From: Candidatus Firestoneibacteriota bacterium
GTDB taxonomy: Bacteria > Oederibacteriota > D2-FULL-39-29
DNA: 53,622 nucleotides
Direction: 5' to 3'
Assembly (NCBI GenBank): GCA_903891415.1
Contig: CAITEH010000006.1
Span: 1 to 53,622 of the forward strand
Below the pieces are notes generated by a model. The model saw nothing but the letters and a program-made list of their open reading frames with translations. It had not been told where the DNA came from and did not search any database. This document shows positions 1 through 7,839 of this stretch, one piece after another. How positions within the stretch are numbered: the stretch's first letter is position 1; each line of letters begins with the position of its first letter. Made by a program: the position numbers and the translations under genes.

Positions 1-1
1 G

Positions 2-406
2 GGAGTCTGGGCGGCGGTCGGTGCGGGAAGCATATTTTATCTCGCGGCCCTGAAAATGATCCCCGAGGAATTGTACGAAGCCGCGGACCTGGACGGCGCC
101 AATATATTCCAGAAAATAAGGCACGTGACCATTCCGGTGCTGAGGCCCATTCTGTTAATAATGTTTGTCGGGAATATTGTCGGAAGCTTCCAGTCCACGG
201 AAAGAATATTAGCGATGACCGGCGGGGGCCCTTTAAATGCTACGCATGTCTTAGGCCTTGAGATATTTTATAACGCGTATGTGTATCTTAAGTTCGGGTA
301 TGCGACTTCAGTTGCCTGGATGATGGGAGCGATCCTGATAGGATTTACGGTCCAGCAGTTGAAGATCCTTCGCGAATCAAAATTCAAAGCGGGACAGATA
401 AATTAA
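2..406 (+). CDS. sugar ABC transporter permease, 3' part only (UgpA/LacF/MalF type)
   Basis: This is the C-terminal part of an inner-membrane permease of a binding-protein-dependent carbohydrate ABC importer. The reading frame is open from the window edge, so the N-terminus lies outside. The EAA loop that docks on the ATPase is clear: EAADLDGANIFQKI followed by TIPVLRP, about 20 to 45 residues into the visible part. The downstream GGGPLNATHVLGLEIFYNAY stretch is typical of the UgpA/LacF permease group. Two hydrophobic segments follow, and the protein ends with a short basic tail. In this family the gene is normally followed by a second permease of the LacG/UgpE type. None follows here; the AT-rich island starts directly after the stop codon. 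The substrate cannot be told from this fragment. Confidence 0.88.
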   Translation, partial: GVWAAVGAGSIFYLAALKMIPEELYEAADLDGANIFQKIRHVTIPVLRPILLIMFVGNIVGSFQSTERILAMTGGGPLNATHVLGLEIFYNAYVYLKFGYATSVAWMMGAILIGFTVQQLKILRESKFKAGQIN

Positions 407-931
407 AATATTTTCTAAGGCCAGTATTTATTGCACAAAATATTTCAATATTCTTGTAGGAAACACCTCCTACCTGTTCAATCATGGTGCAGCTTGTGCA
501 TTAAAATTATTCAAAGTGTGCATAAGGTCATGTTGATTTGAGCCATTTTTTGCCACAAATCTGCCACATGGTTTTGACATACTTAGGTGTAAATGATCTG
601 TCCCAAAAACATTGTATTAGTTTTCGCCATTTAAGTTGATTTGATGCCTTTTATGGCAAGAAATTGGTAGAGTCTTCCATGTCCAAATTTGTTGTAATTC
701 CGGACCTCAAACTATAGACCGATGGATGATTGCTCCTGGTTTGGCACAAAATTGGCACACTTTTGTTTTTCCGTAAATTCATGAAAGGTAGTTGTCGTTG
801 ATGATCAAAATTTTGCCAATATTTGTTTAGGCACAGTTTTGCCTTTATAAAGCTGGTTTAATAATATATAATATGATAAATATTTAGGATGAAGTTCCTG
901 GGGAAAAGCCCTAAAGCGGCTTGGGTGGATC
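407..931. other. intergenic region at left edge of AT-rich island
   Basis: This 525-base AT-rich stretch has no convincing gene. It holds short direct repeats such as TTGGCACA at 742-749 and 753-760, separated by AAA, and similar TGCCACA copies near 544-560. Read on the minus strand there are short stop-bounded pieces that could be tails of a recombinase, but nothing long enough to name. It separates the truncated sugar-transport operon from the AlbA-ATPase gene, and its composition already resembles the island genes rather than the permease. Confidence 0.5.
844..872 (+). promoter_or_regulatory. possible promoter for AlbA-ATPase gene
   Basis: A perfect TATAAT lies at 867-872 with a weak -35-like TTTATA at 844-849, spaced 17 bases. 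It would give a leader of about 50 bases before the start at 932. The surroundings are very AT-rich, so a chance match is possible. Confidence 0.3.
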
Positions 932-2263
932 ATGAAAAATAAGATGGAGAACGAAAACACGGAATTTAAAGAAAGTTGGCATGATGAATATCTAAAGACC
1001 TTAAGTGGCTTTGCAAATGCAGAGGGTGGGAAATTATTTCTTGGTATAGATGATAACGGCAAAGTTATCGGGATAAAAGACCTTAAAAGGCTTTTTGAAT
1101 CCATTCCGAATAAAGCTAAGGATATTATTGGTATTATTCCGAGCGTTAAATCACAGAAGAAAAATGGCAAGTATATAATTATTGTAAGTATTGACGCTTC
1201 GCATGCCGCTGTCTCTTATCACGGAAGATATTATAAAAGAAGCGGCAGCACAACCCTCGAGCTGACCGGAAATGCCTTAACAAGGTTCTTGATAACAAAG
1301 ACCGGAAAACTATGGGATTCCTTAATAGAAGAAAAGGCAACCATAAAGGATATCTCTCCTGAGACTATCGAAAAATTTAAAAAGTTATCGTCAGAACGCT
1401 TTCCTAATGCCAAAAATGAAAAAAGTATTATGACTTTACTTAAGAAGCTTGAATTAGCTGAAGGGAATAAATTAACAAAAGCAGCTATTCTTTTATTTGG
1501 CAAAAATCCTCAGCACTTCTTTCATAGTTCGTATATTAAGGTCGGAAAGTTTGTTACGGATTCCGATGTTGTTAGTTCTAATGATGTCGAAGGCAATTTA
1601 TTCAGTCAGGTTGATGCTGCCGTAGAGATTATTAAGACAAAATATTTGATTTCAAAAATACGATATGAAGGTCTTTATCGGAAAGAAGATTTGGAATATC
1701 CAGAAAATGCCTTAAGAGAAGCCATAATAAACGCCGTAATTCATAGGGACTATATCGGCACGCATACTCATATAAGAATATATTCGGATAAGTTAAACAT
1801 ATGGAATGAAGGAATTTTACCGCCTGAAATAAAAATAGAAGACTTAAAGAAAAAACATTCATCCAGGCCAAGAAATGAATTATTAGCGAAAACATTTTAC
1901 AAGGCGGGCTTGATCGAATCTTGGGGTAAAGGCACGATAGGTATTGTTGAAAGCTTTAAAAAGGCAGGATTGCCGGAGCCGGAATATAAAGAAGAACAAT
2001 GCGGGTTTTCTGTGTATTTTTACAAAGATATTTATACTGAAGAAAATCTACAGAAAATGGGTTTAAACGACCGGCAGATTAAAGCGGTTTGGTTAATAAA
2101 AGAAAAAGGTAAAATAACCAATAGGGCATATAGAGAATTGACAACGACATCCAAGCCTACAGCAACAAGAGATTTGTCGGAATTAGTAAAGAAGAATATT
2201 TTAGAAATGTCAGGGCAAGGGAAAAGAGATATTTGTTATAAGATTAGAAAGAGCCTTGAATGA
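932..2263 (+). CDS. AlbA_2 (Schlafen-like) domain ATP-binding regulator
   Basis: The 443-residue protein has the AlbA_2/HATPase_c_4 architecture often annotated as ATP-binding protein or RecG-like regulator. Residues about 8-115 form the AlbA_2 domain, marked by TEFKESWHDEYLKTLSGFAN and GGKLFLGIDD. Residues about 255-365 are a GHKL-type ATP-binding domain with an N-box EAIINAVIHRDY near 262 and a glycine motif ESWGKGT near 328. The last 70 residues look like a winged helix (RQIKAVWLIKEKGKITNRAY). Such proteins are common in defence islands, but their exact role is mostly unknown. The start at 932 has a weak GGTGG upstream; an alternative ATG is at 944. The gene is AT-richer than the flanking chromosome and lies 57 bases before the primase-helicase, probably in one operon. 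Confidence 0.82.
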   Translation: MKNKMENENTEFKESWHDEYLKTLSGFANAEGGKLFLGIDDNGKVIGIKDLKRLFESIPNKAKDIIGIIPSVKSQKKNGKYIIIVSIDASHAAVSYHGRYYKRSGSTTLELTGNALTRFLITKTGKLWDSLIEEKATIKDISPETIEKFKKLSSERFPNAKNEKSIMTLLKKLELAEGNKLTKAAILLFGKNPQHFFHSSYIKVGKFVTDSDVVSSNDVEGNLFSQVDAAVEIIKTKYLISKIRYEGLYRKEDLEYPENALREAIINAVIHRDYIGTHTHIRIYSDKLNIWNEGILPPEIKIEDLKKKHSSRPRNELLAKTFYKAGLIESWGKGTIGIVESFKKAGLPEPEYKEEQCGFSVYFYKDIYTEENLQKMGLNDRQIKAVWLIKEKGKITNRAYRELTTTSKPTATRDLSELVKKNILEMSGQGKRDICYKIRKSLE

Positions 2264-2300
2264 GTCAATTGTGAGTCAAATGAGCCGAAAATGAGCCAAA
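2261..2300 (+). repeat. four short direct repeats TGAGYCRAA at the end of the AlbA gene
   Basis: TGAGTCAA (2261), TGAGTCAA (2272), TGAGCCGAA (2281) and TGAGCCAAA (2292) follow one another at 11, 9 and 11 base steps. The first overlaps the stop codon of the AlbA-ATPase gene. They may be decayed coding repeats or a protein-binding cluster. Confidence 0.5.
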
Positions 2301-2320
2301 GCATCTTTATGTTGGAATAG

Positions 2321-4744
2321 TTGAAAAAACCAATGACTGAAAAAGTAGAAAAAGACGGTTTAAAAGAAAAGATCAATAAAATAGACGAGCAAATCTCTGC
2401 TTTGTCTGCTCTCCGCAAGAAATATACCGACGAATTAAATACCCTGCCGGATTGTGAGAACTTTAAAGTGTCCGAGGCTAAGTCAAGCAAGGAATTATCT
2501 CCCGAGGAAAAAATCCAACTGTTCAGAAGTTATTTCAAGGGGCGTAATGATGTATATGCGCGACTTTGGGTTAGCAGCAATAAACAAAAGCGCGGGTACA
2601 GCCCTGTGTGTAAACATGAATGGGATAGAGCATTATGCAAGAAACCTGTGATTAAATGCTCGGAATGCCCTAGTAAGGAATTTAGCCCTCTTGATGAAGA
2701 TGCTGTACGACGGCATCTTATGGGAAATCATGTAGCCGGAATATATCCAATGCTTCAGAATGAACATTGTTATTTTCTCGCAATTGACTTTGATAAAGAA
2801 GGATGGTTTGAAGATATAAAAGCATTAACAATTACCAGCAAAGAGGAAGGTATTCCGGTAGTTATAGAAAGATCACGTTCGGGATCTGGAGGGCATGCCT
2901 GGATATTTTTCGAAAAGGAAATCCCCGCTATACTGGCAAGAAGGCTTGGAAGCTATTTAATAACTATGACCATGAGCAAGCGTTATCAAATAGATATGAA
3001 GAGTTATGACCGCTTTTTTCCTAATCAAGATACTATGCCAAAAGGAGGTTTTGGAAATCTTATAGCCTTGCCATTCCAAAAAGAAGCTGTAAATAAGGGC
3101 AATAGTGTTTTTATAGATGATGCGGGATTGCCATATTCCGACCAGTGGACTTTTTTAGCATTGATTCGCAAGATGAGTTTTGACGATGTTCAAAAGAAAG
3201 TTGATGAGGGTATAAAAACAGGTCAAATTATAAGTGTTTTGCAAAGTCAGGTTGACGAAAACGACGAGCCATGGATGAGACTGCCATCCGGAAAAAGAAA
3301 ATTTAAGGTTGAATTGAAAGATCTTCCGGAAAGCCTTGAAGTTGTACTTGCAAACCGTATCTACATAAAAGAGAATGCGGCTCCGCCCGCCTTATTGAAT
3401 CAGCTGAAACATTTGGCAGCGTTTCAGAATCCCGAATTCTATAAAAAGCAGAAGATGCGGTTTTCAACTCATGCAACGCCACGGGTTATTTGCTGTGCTG
3501 AAATCTCAGGAGGGTATTTATCCCTTCCTAGAGGCTGCATTAAAGATATTGATAGTCTCCTGAAAGAATATAAAGTAAAACTCAAAGTGCTTGATAAGCG
3601 TTTTAAGGGACGGAAAGCTAGTTTTAAATTCAAGGGGACATTAAATGATGAGCAGGAAAATGCGATTAAACACATGCTTTCCTCGGATTTTGGAGTGCTT
3701 GTTGCTCCTCCGGGTTCCGGTAAAACAGTATTGGCTGTGGCTGCAATGGCAAAGAGAAATACAAATGTTCTGATTTTGGTCCATCGTAAGCCGATTATGG
3801 ATCAGTGGCGTCTACAAATATCAGCATTGCTGGGAATAGACAAGAAAAAAATTGGTCAAATTGGCGGTGGGAAAAATAAATCTACAGGGGCAATTGATAT
3901 TGCAATGGTTCAGAGCCTTGATCATGATAAGAATGTGGATGACAGGGTCGCCGATTATGGTTTTGTTATTGTTGATGAATGCCATCATGTCAGTGCTTTT
4001 TCCTTTGAAAAAATCTTGACACAGGCAAAAGCGAAGTATGTCCTCGGGCTTACCGCAACACCTTATCGTAGAGATGGTCATCAGCCGATTATTCATATGC
4101 AGTGTGGTCCTATCTGCCACCAAATCAAGCAAAAAGACTCCTCATATCATTTGCCGGAATCTAGAGTCTTGGCGAGAAAAACGATTTTTTCATATGAGTG
4201 GAATGATAATTCCAAGATCCATGATGTACTGATAGCGCTGGTTAGCGATGAGCAGAGAAATAGATTGATTATTGATGATGTTGTTAAGGCTCTAGATGAT
4301 GGAAGGTTTCCATTGATTCTTACTGAGCGTCGAGAACATCTAGAACGATTATCCGAAATGCTGAAAGGGAAAGCTGACTATATTTCAGTTTTGCAGGGAG
4401 GAATGGGAAAGAAAAAAGCAAAAGAAGTATTTGAGAATTTAAAAGAGTTTCCAGAAAATTGCAGGAAGGTAATCCTTGCCACAGGTTCATATATCGGTGA
4501 GGGATTTGACGAACCAAGACTGGACACATTATTTCTGACAATGCCAAGTTCGTTCAAGGGCAAGATAGTTCAATATACGGGAAGGTTGCATAGGTATCAC
4601 AAAGAAAAGAAAAACATTTATATTTACGACTATGTAGATTCGAATGTGTCTATGCTGGATAGAATGTTTCAAAGAAGAATGAAGACCTATAAGATGCTTG
4701 AATATTCTATTCATACAGAAGCTCAGACTGGCGGTTTATTATAA
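2321..4744 (+). CDS. TOTE-type archaeo-eukaryotic primase fused to SF2 DEAD/DEAH helicase
   Basis: The 807-residue protein begins with a short coiled coil (about 8-40). Next comes a primase-like domain (about 55-300) of the kind named AEP in TOTE conflict systems. Its marks are LFRSYFKGRNDVYARLW, a Cys-rich insert (CSECPSKEF), the acidic motif LAIDFDKE near 153-160, the SGSGGHAW motif near 188, and SYDRFFPNQD with KGGFGNLIALP. Residues about 440-800 form a superfamily 2 helicase: Walker A APPGSGKT near 461, DECHH near 552, GLTATPYR, and QYTGRLHR as motif VI. These residues all look intact. The drawn start is TTG; an ATG at 2333 is the alternative. TOTE systems are proposed mobile or conflict elements. 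Its pairing with the AlbA-ATPase in an AT-rich island fits that idea, but its target is unknown. Confidence 0.85.
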   Translation: MKKPMTEKVEKDGLKEKINKIDEQISALSALRKKYTDELNTLPDCENFKVSEAKSSKELSPEEKIQLFRSYFKGRNDVYARLWVSSNKQKRGYSPVCKHEWDRALCKKPVIKCSECPSKEFSPLDEDAVRRHLMGNHVAGIYPMLQNEHCYFLAIDFDKEGWFEDIKALTITSKEEGIPVVIERSRSGSGGHAWIFFEKEIPAILARRLGSYLITMTMSKRYQIDMKSYDRFFPNQDTMPKGGFGNLIALPFQKEAVNKGNSVFIDDAGLPYSDQWTFLALIRKMSFDDVQKKVDEGIKTGQIISVLQSQVDENDEPWMRLPSGKRKFKVELKDLPESLEVVLANRIYIKENAAPPALLNQLKHLAAFQNPEFYKKQKMRFSTHATPRVICCAEISGGYLSLPRGCIKDIDSLLKEYKVKLKVLDKRFKGRKASFKFKGTLNDEQENAIKHMLSSDFGVLVAPPGSGKTVLAVAAMAKRNTNVLILVHRKPIMDQWRLQISALLGIDKKKIGQIGGGKNKSTGAIDIAMVQSLDHDKNVDDRVADYGFVIVDECHHVSAFSFEKILTQAKAKYVLGLTATPYRRDGHQPIIHMQCGPICHQIKQKDSSYHLPESRVLARKTIFSYEWNDNSKIHDVLIALVSDEQRNRLIIDDVVKALDDGRFPLILTERREHLERLSEMLKGKADYISVLQGGMGKKKAKEVFENLKEFPENCRKVILATGSYIGEGFDEPRLDTLFLTMPSSFKGKIVQYTGRLHRYHKEKKNIYIYDYVDSNVSMLDRMFQRRMKTYKMLEYSIHTEAQTGGLL

Positions 4745-4756
4745 GTAAGGTTATGA

Positions 4757-4948
4757 AAAAAAGATAAAATTATTTGGGCTTATAAAAATGTTTTGCATTT
4801 AGGTAACGGAGGAGAGTATGGAGGATTTAGGGAGACATCTATAACAGGGTATACTGGTCTTATATATTTTGATTTTGAAGGAAAAGTAATTTATGTTGAT
4901 CGAAAGAAAGTAATTCCAGTTTTGCCAAATGCAACAAATTCAAAATAG
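4757..4948 (+). pseudogene. C-terminal gene fragment, unknown family
   Basis: An open frame of 63 codons follows an in-frame TGA at 4754 and ends with TAG at 4946. It contains no ATG. The translation has protein-like composition, with GNGGEYGGF, TGYTGLIYFDFEGK and VIYVDRKKVIPV. It resembles the tail of a secreted or enzyme-like protein rather than random sequence, but I do not recognise the family. It probably remains from a gene lost when the island was rearranged. A short TTG-started peptide cannot be excluded. Confidence 0.35.
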
Positions 4949-5024
4949 TGTTTTAATTGATGGATAGTTTATGCACCCCCACAATTCCGGGGAAAGGTTG
5001 GGAAGGGGAAGGGATTTGATAACT

Positions 5025-5609
5025 ATGAATAGTCAAGAAAAATTGATCAAGAAGATGAAACCTTCGCCTATTCCTAGAGAAATTAAAAGCGTATTCTATG
5101 CAGGACTAATTTTTAGTGGTTTTTTTGGCATTTTAATATTTATTTTTTCAAAGAATGTTCTTAATAGCATTGTCGTTATTTTTATTTTTACTATCTTTAT
5201 GCCAGGTGTAATTATTCTTGCAAAAATTGGGAATTACCTTAGAACAACTATTTATCTTTATGACGATAAGGTAATTGTTAAAGATAATTCCTGGAAACGG
5301 GTATTGATTATTGAACGAACACAGGAGATGAAGTTTAATGAAATTGAGTTTATTTATCATCTTAGCAAGGAAAAGGATTACATAAAGGCACTCTGGATCA
5401 AGATTAAAAAGTATACAAAAGGCGTAAAGGAAAATGATCTTCGAACCGAGAATCTGGTCAAAAAGTATGGTGTCCCGGCCGAGGTGCTGGAAGAATTCAA
5501 TAAAGGAGTGAATAAATTATTAAATGATGATACTTCGACAGGGGTACTTATGTTACTTGATAGCATATTTGATGAATACAAAGTTCCTAAATTGACAAGA
5601 AAGCCATGA
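5025..5609 (+). CDS. hypothetical membrane protein with two N-terminal TM helices
   Basis: The protein is 194 residues from the ATG at 5025. An earlier ATG at 4971 would add 18 residues (HPHNSGERLGRGRD...), but these are encoded by the purine-rich stretch that serves as ribosome binding site (GGAAGGGGAAGGG), so the later start is preferred. Two hydrophobic helices are predicted at about 23-43 and 49-69. A soluble part follows with a beta-rich stretch (TIYLYDDKVIVKDNSWKRVLII) resembling bacterial PH-like domains, then a charged helical tail. No family is recognised with confidence. It is the last gene of the AT-rich island, before tRNA-Ala. Confidence 0.6.
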   Translation: MNSQEKLIKKMKPSPIPREIKSVFYAGLIFSGFFGILIFIFSKNVLNSIVVIFIFTIFMPGVIILAKIGNYLRTTIYLYDDKVIVKDNSWKRVLIIERTQEMKFNEIEFIYHLSKEKDYIKALWIKIKKYTKGVKENDLRTENLVKKYGVPAEVLEEFNKGVNKLLNDDTSTGVLMLLDSIFDEYKVPKLTRKP

Positions 5610-5693
5610 TAAGGTATGAAAGTTTCACAGAACAAAATTCGCTGCGCAAAAATTGCACAAATGAGATTCAGGCAAAAGCGGTCTAATTTTCAC

Positions 5694-5722
5694 TTTACAA
5701 AAACCCTTGATAATGCTACAAT
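5694..5722 (+). promoter_or_regulatory. promoter of tRNA-Ala
   Basis: TTTACA at 5694-5699 and TACAAT at 5717-5722 are separated by exactly 17 bases and lie 11 bases before the mature tRNA 5' end. This matches a housekeeping sigma promoter. Confidence 0.7.
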
Positions 5723-5733
5723 ATTCTGAATGT

Positions 5734-5809
5734 GGGGCTGTAGCTCACCTGGGAGAGCGTCTCTCTGGCAGGGAGAAGGCAAGGGGTTCGATCCCCCTCA
5801 GCTCCACCA
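5734..5809 (+). tRNA. tRNA-Ala (anticodon GGC)
   Basis: A complete 76-base cloverleaf. The acceptor stem GGGGCTG pairs with CAGCTCC (one G-T pair), followed by encoded ACCA. The D stem is GCTC/GAGC. The anticodon stem TCTCT/GGAGA encloses loop CTGGCAG with anticodon GGC. The T arm is AGGGG-TTCGATC-CCCCT. It reads GCC alanine codons. It lies at the right edge of the AT-rich island, but the island is on its 5' side, so it is not a classic 3'-end integration site. Confidence 0.95.
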
Positions 5810-5839
5810 ATTTTCTGTAATAATATGGTAGAGCGATTT

Positions 5840-5892
5840 AACAATGGAAAACGGACAATAGGCAAAGGGTATTTCGCTTGCGTTTTATTGTT
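5840..5892 (+). promoter_or_regulatory. imperfect inverted repeat in ZIP transporter leader
   Basis: AACAAT-GG-AAAACG (5840-5853) pairs with CGTTTTATTGTT (5881-5892), a 12-base-pair stem with a two-base bulge and a 27-base loop. It lies about 50 bases before the ZIP start codon. It may be a leader hairpin or an operator; nothing ties it to a known regulator. Confidence 0.35.
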
Positions 5893-5942
5893 CTATTCTC
5901 AAAAAGGGTCTTAATTAATAATTCCGGACTTTTGAGGTCAAA

Positions 5943-6689
5943 TTGCAAACCTGGGTATATACTTTAATAAGCGTAACAATAATCAGCTTAATCTCTTTGA
6001 TCGGCGTGTTCACTCTTACCTTGAAACCGGGCTACCTGCAAAAAATGATCCTCTACCTTGTAAGTTTTGCCGTTGGGGCTCTCCTGGGGGACGCGATAAT
6101 TCATCTTATCCCTGAAGCTTATCAAAAACTTGGCAACAATTTAAGCACGGCGCTTTATGTTCTCCTGGGCCTTTTCATTTTCTTTTCTCTCGAGAAGTTT
6201 ATCCGCTGGCGCCACTGTCATGACGGCCTCTGCAACGCACATCTCAAACCGGTGGTTTATATGAATTTGACGGGGGATGCCGTGCACAATCTTATTGACG
6301 GTATGGTGATAGCCGCCAGTTATTCCGTTTCTGTTAAACTGGGTATCGCAACGACTCTTGCCGTGGTGCTTCATGAGATCCCCCAGGAAATAGGTGATTT
6401 TGGTATTTTGGTCCATGGCGGCCTTTCCGTTAAGAAAGCGCTTTTATTTAATTTTCTCTCAGGGCTTACTTCTATTCTTGGCGCCCTGGTCATACTTTTT
6501 TTGGGGCAGGGTTTTGAAACTCTAAAACTCCTGCTGGTCCCGGTCACAGCCGGAGGTTTTATCTACATGGCCGGTTCCGACCTCATTCCTGAACTTAATC
6601 ATGAAGGCCGGCCGCTCAAATCTTTACTGCAGATGTTCTTTATTGCCCTGGGAGTGCTTGTTATGGCGCTCCTGGCGGTAAGAGAATGA
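5943..6689 (+). CDS. ZIP family divalent metal transporter
   Basis: This 248-residue inner-membrane protein belongs to the ZIP (SLC39) family, which moves zinc, iron or manganese into the cytoplasm. Helix-rich hydrophobic segments cover most of the length. The metal-site motifs are present: HNLIDGMVIAA near residue 115 and HEIPQEIGDF near 143. A His/Cys-containing loop (RWRHCHDGLCNAH) precedes them. The chosen start is TTG at 5943, supported by GAGGTC seven bases upstream and by the position of the first helix; no in-frame ATG precedes the first helix. It is monocistronic, with an inverted repeat in its leader. The metal cannot be told from sequence. Confidence 0.9.
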   Translation: MQTWVYTLISVTIISLISLIGVFTLTLKPGYLQKMILYLVSFAVGALLGDAIIHLIPEAYQKLGNNLSTALYVLLGLFIFFSLEKFIRWRHCHDGLCNAHLKPVVYMNLTGDAVHNLIDGMVIAASYSVSVKLGIATTLAVVLHEIPQEIGDFGILVHGGLSVKKALLFNFLSGLTSILGALVILFLGQGFETLKLLLVPVTAGGFIYMAGSDLIPELNHEGRPLKSLLQMFFIALGVLVMALLAVRE

Positions 6690-6733
6690 ACTAAAATTAC
6701 AAAGCTCAAGAGAATTAAAAAGGAGAAAGGGAA

Positions 6734-7762
6734 ATGAAAAAAATAGGGTTTGCTATCGTAGGTTGCGGGAACATTGTTGCCAATCACCTCGCGGGGATAC
6801 TGGGCACGCCTGAGGCGGAACTTATCTGCGTTGTGGACATTGTGGAAGCCAAAGCAAAGGCGGTCGCGGAGAAGAACAAGGTTAAATATTATACCGACAT
6901 CAAGGAAATGCTGCGGAATAAAGATGTTGATGTTGTTACCATCTGCCTGCCTTCAGGGATACATATGGAGAACTCCATCCTGGCCATGGAAGCCGGCAAG
7001 CATGTTATCTCTGAAAAGCCGCTTGAAGTTAATCTTGAAAAAATAGACAAAATGATCGAAGCTTCAAAACGGACCAAGAAACATTTAGCGGGCATCTTTC
7101 AGAGCAGGTTTTATGAATCTTCTTTGCTGATAAGAAAAACTATCCAGGACGGCAAACTCGGCAAGCTGATACTGGGAGACGCTTACAATAAATGGTGGAG
7201 ATCCCCGGAGTATTATGCCAGCGCGGGCTGGAGAGCGACCTGGGACCTTGACGGCGGCGGGGCCTTGATGAACCAGGCGATACACGCGCTCGATCTGCTC
7301 ATGTTCTTTATGGGCGAAGTGGAGGCGGTTACCGCGTACTGTGAAACCATAGTGCATAAAATACCCGTTGAAGATACCGCAATCGCGATACTAAAATTTA
7401 AGAACGGTGGGCTGGGAACTATAGAAGCGACCACCTCGATAAATCCCGGAGAAGAGAGAAGGCTTGAGATCCATGGTTCGAAAGGGACCATAGTGCTCAA
7501 TGGCTTTCAGGATATTACCTGGAAAATGGCAGGTGAAGCGCCCAGAAAAGAAGGCGCCGCGGTTGCCGGCGGGGCTTCTGACCCCCTGGCGGTTTACCAC
7601 GGAGGGCATCTGGCCCAATTCAAGGCCTTTACAAAAGCCTTGCTGGCCGGTGAAGTTCCCCCGGTGCCTGCTTCTGAAGCAAGAAAAGCGGTAGAATTAA
7701 TTCTGGCGATATACAAGTCCTCCAGGGAAAAGAAAGAGATAAGACTGCCTCTGACAAAATAA
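6734..7762 (+). CDS. Gfo/Idh/MocA family oxidoreductase
   Basis: A 342-residue cytoplasmic NAD(P)-dependent dehydrogenase of the Gfo/Idh/MocA family, which acts on sugars, inositols and related polyols. The N-terminal Rossmann motif is FAIVGCGNIVANHLAG. The family EKPLE motif, whose Lys contacts substrate or cofactor, is near residue 94. The C-terminal alpha/beta domain begins after about residue 130 and includes GGGALMNQAIHALDLL with the conserved His. Length is normal. AAAGGAGAAAGGG precedes the ATG. Its neighbours do not define the substrate; sugar-related genes occur elsewhere in the window (ABC permease, GH38). Confidence 0.9.
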   Translation: MKKIGFAIVGCGNIVANHLAGILGTPEAELICVVDIVEAKAKAVAEKNKVKYYTDIKEMLRNKDVDVVTICLPSGIHMENSILAMEAGKHVISEKPLEVNLEKIDKMIEASKRTKKHLAGIFQSRFYESSLLIRKTIQDGKLGKLILGDAYNKWWRSPEYYASAGWRATWDLDGGGALMNQAIHALDLLMFFMGEVEAVTAYCETIVHKIPVEDTAIAILKFKNGGLGTIEATTSINPGEERRLEIHGSKGTIVLNGFQDITWKMAGEAPRKEGAAVAGGASDPLAVYHGGHLAQFKAFTKALLAGEVPPVPASEARKAVELILAIYKSSREKKEIRLPLTK

Positions 7763-7839
7763 CAGGCGTTAAAGGAACCTTAAGGGCGCGGATAATGTCC
7801 TTATTTACGGCAGTGGTTTTTGCGCAAAACGGAGCTGTA

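Noticed and set aside
4971..5024. Upstream ATG for the island membrane protein
   Set aside because: The 18 added codons are encoded by a purine-rich run that looks like the ribosome binding site of the ATG at 5025.
5734..5809. tRNA-Ala as integration site of the AT-rich island
   Set aside because: The island lies on the 5' side, the tRNA is intact with its own promoter, and no copy of its 3' end was seen at the other border.
7795..7839. Earlier start of the HEAT-repeat protein
   Set aside because: It would place 15 residues before a clear lipoprotein signal peptide whose own ATG has a ribosome binding site.
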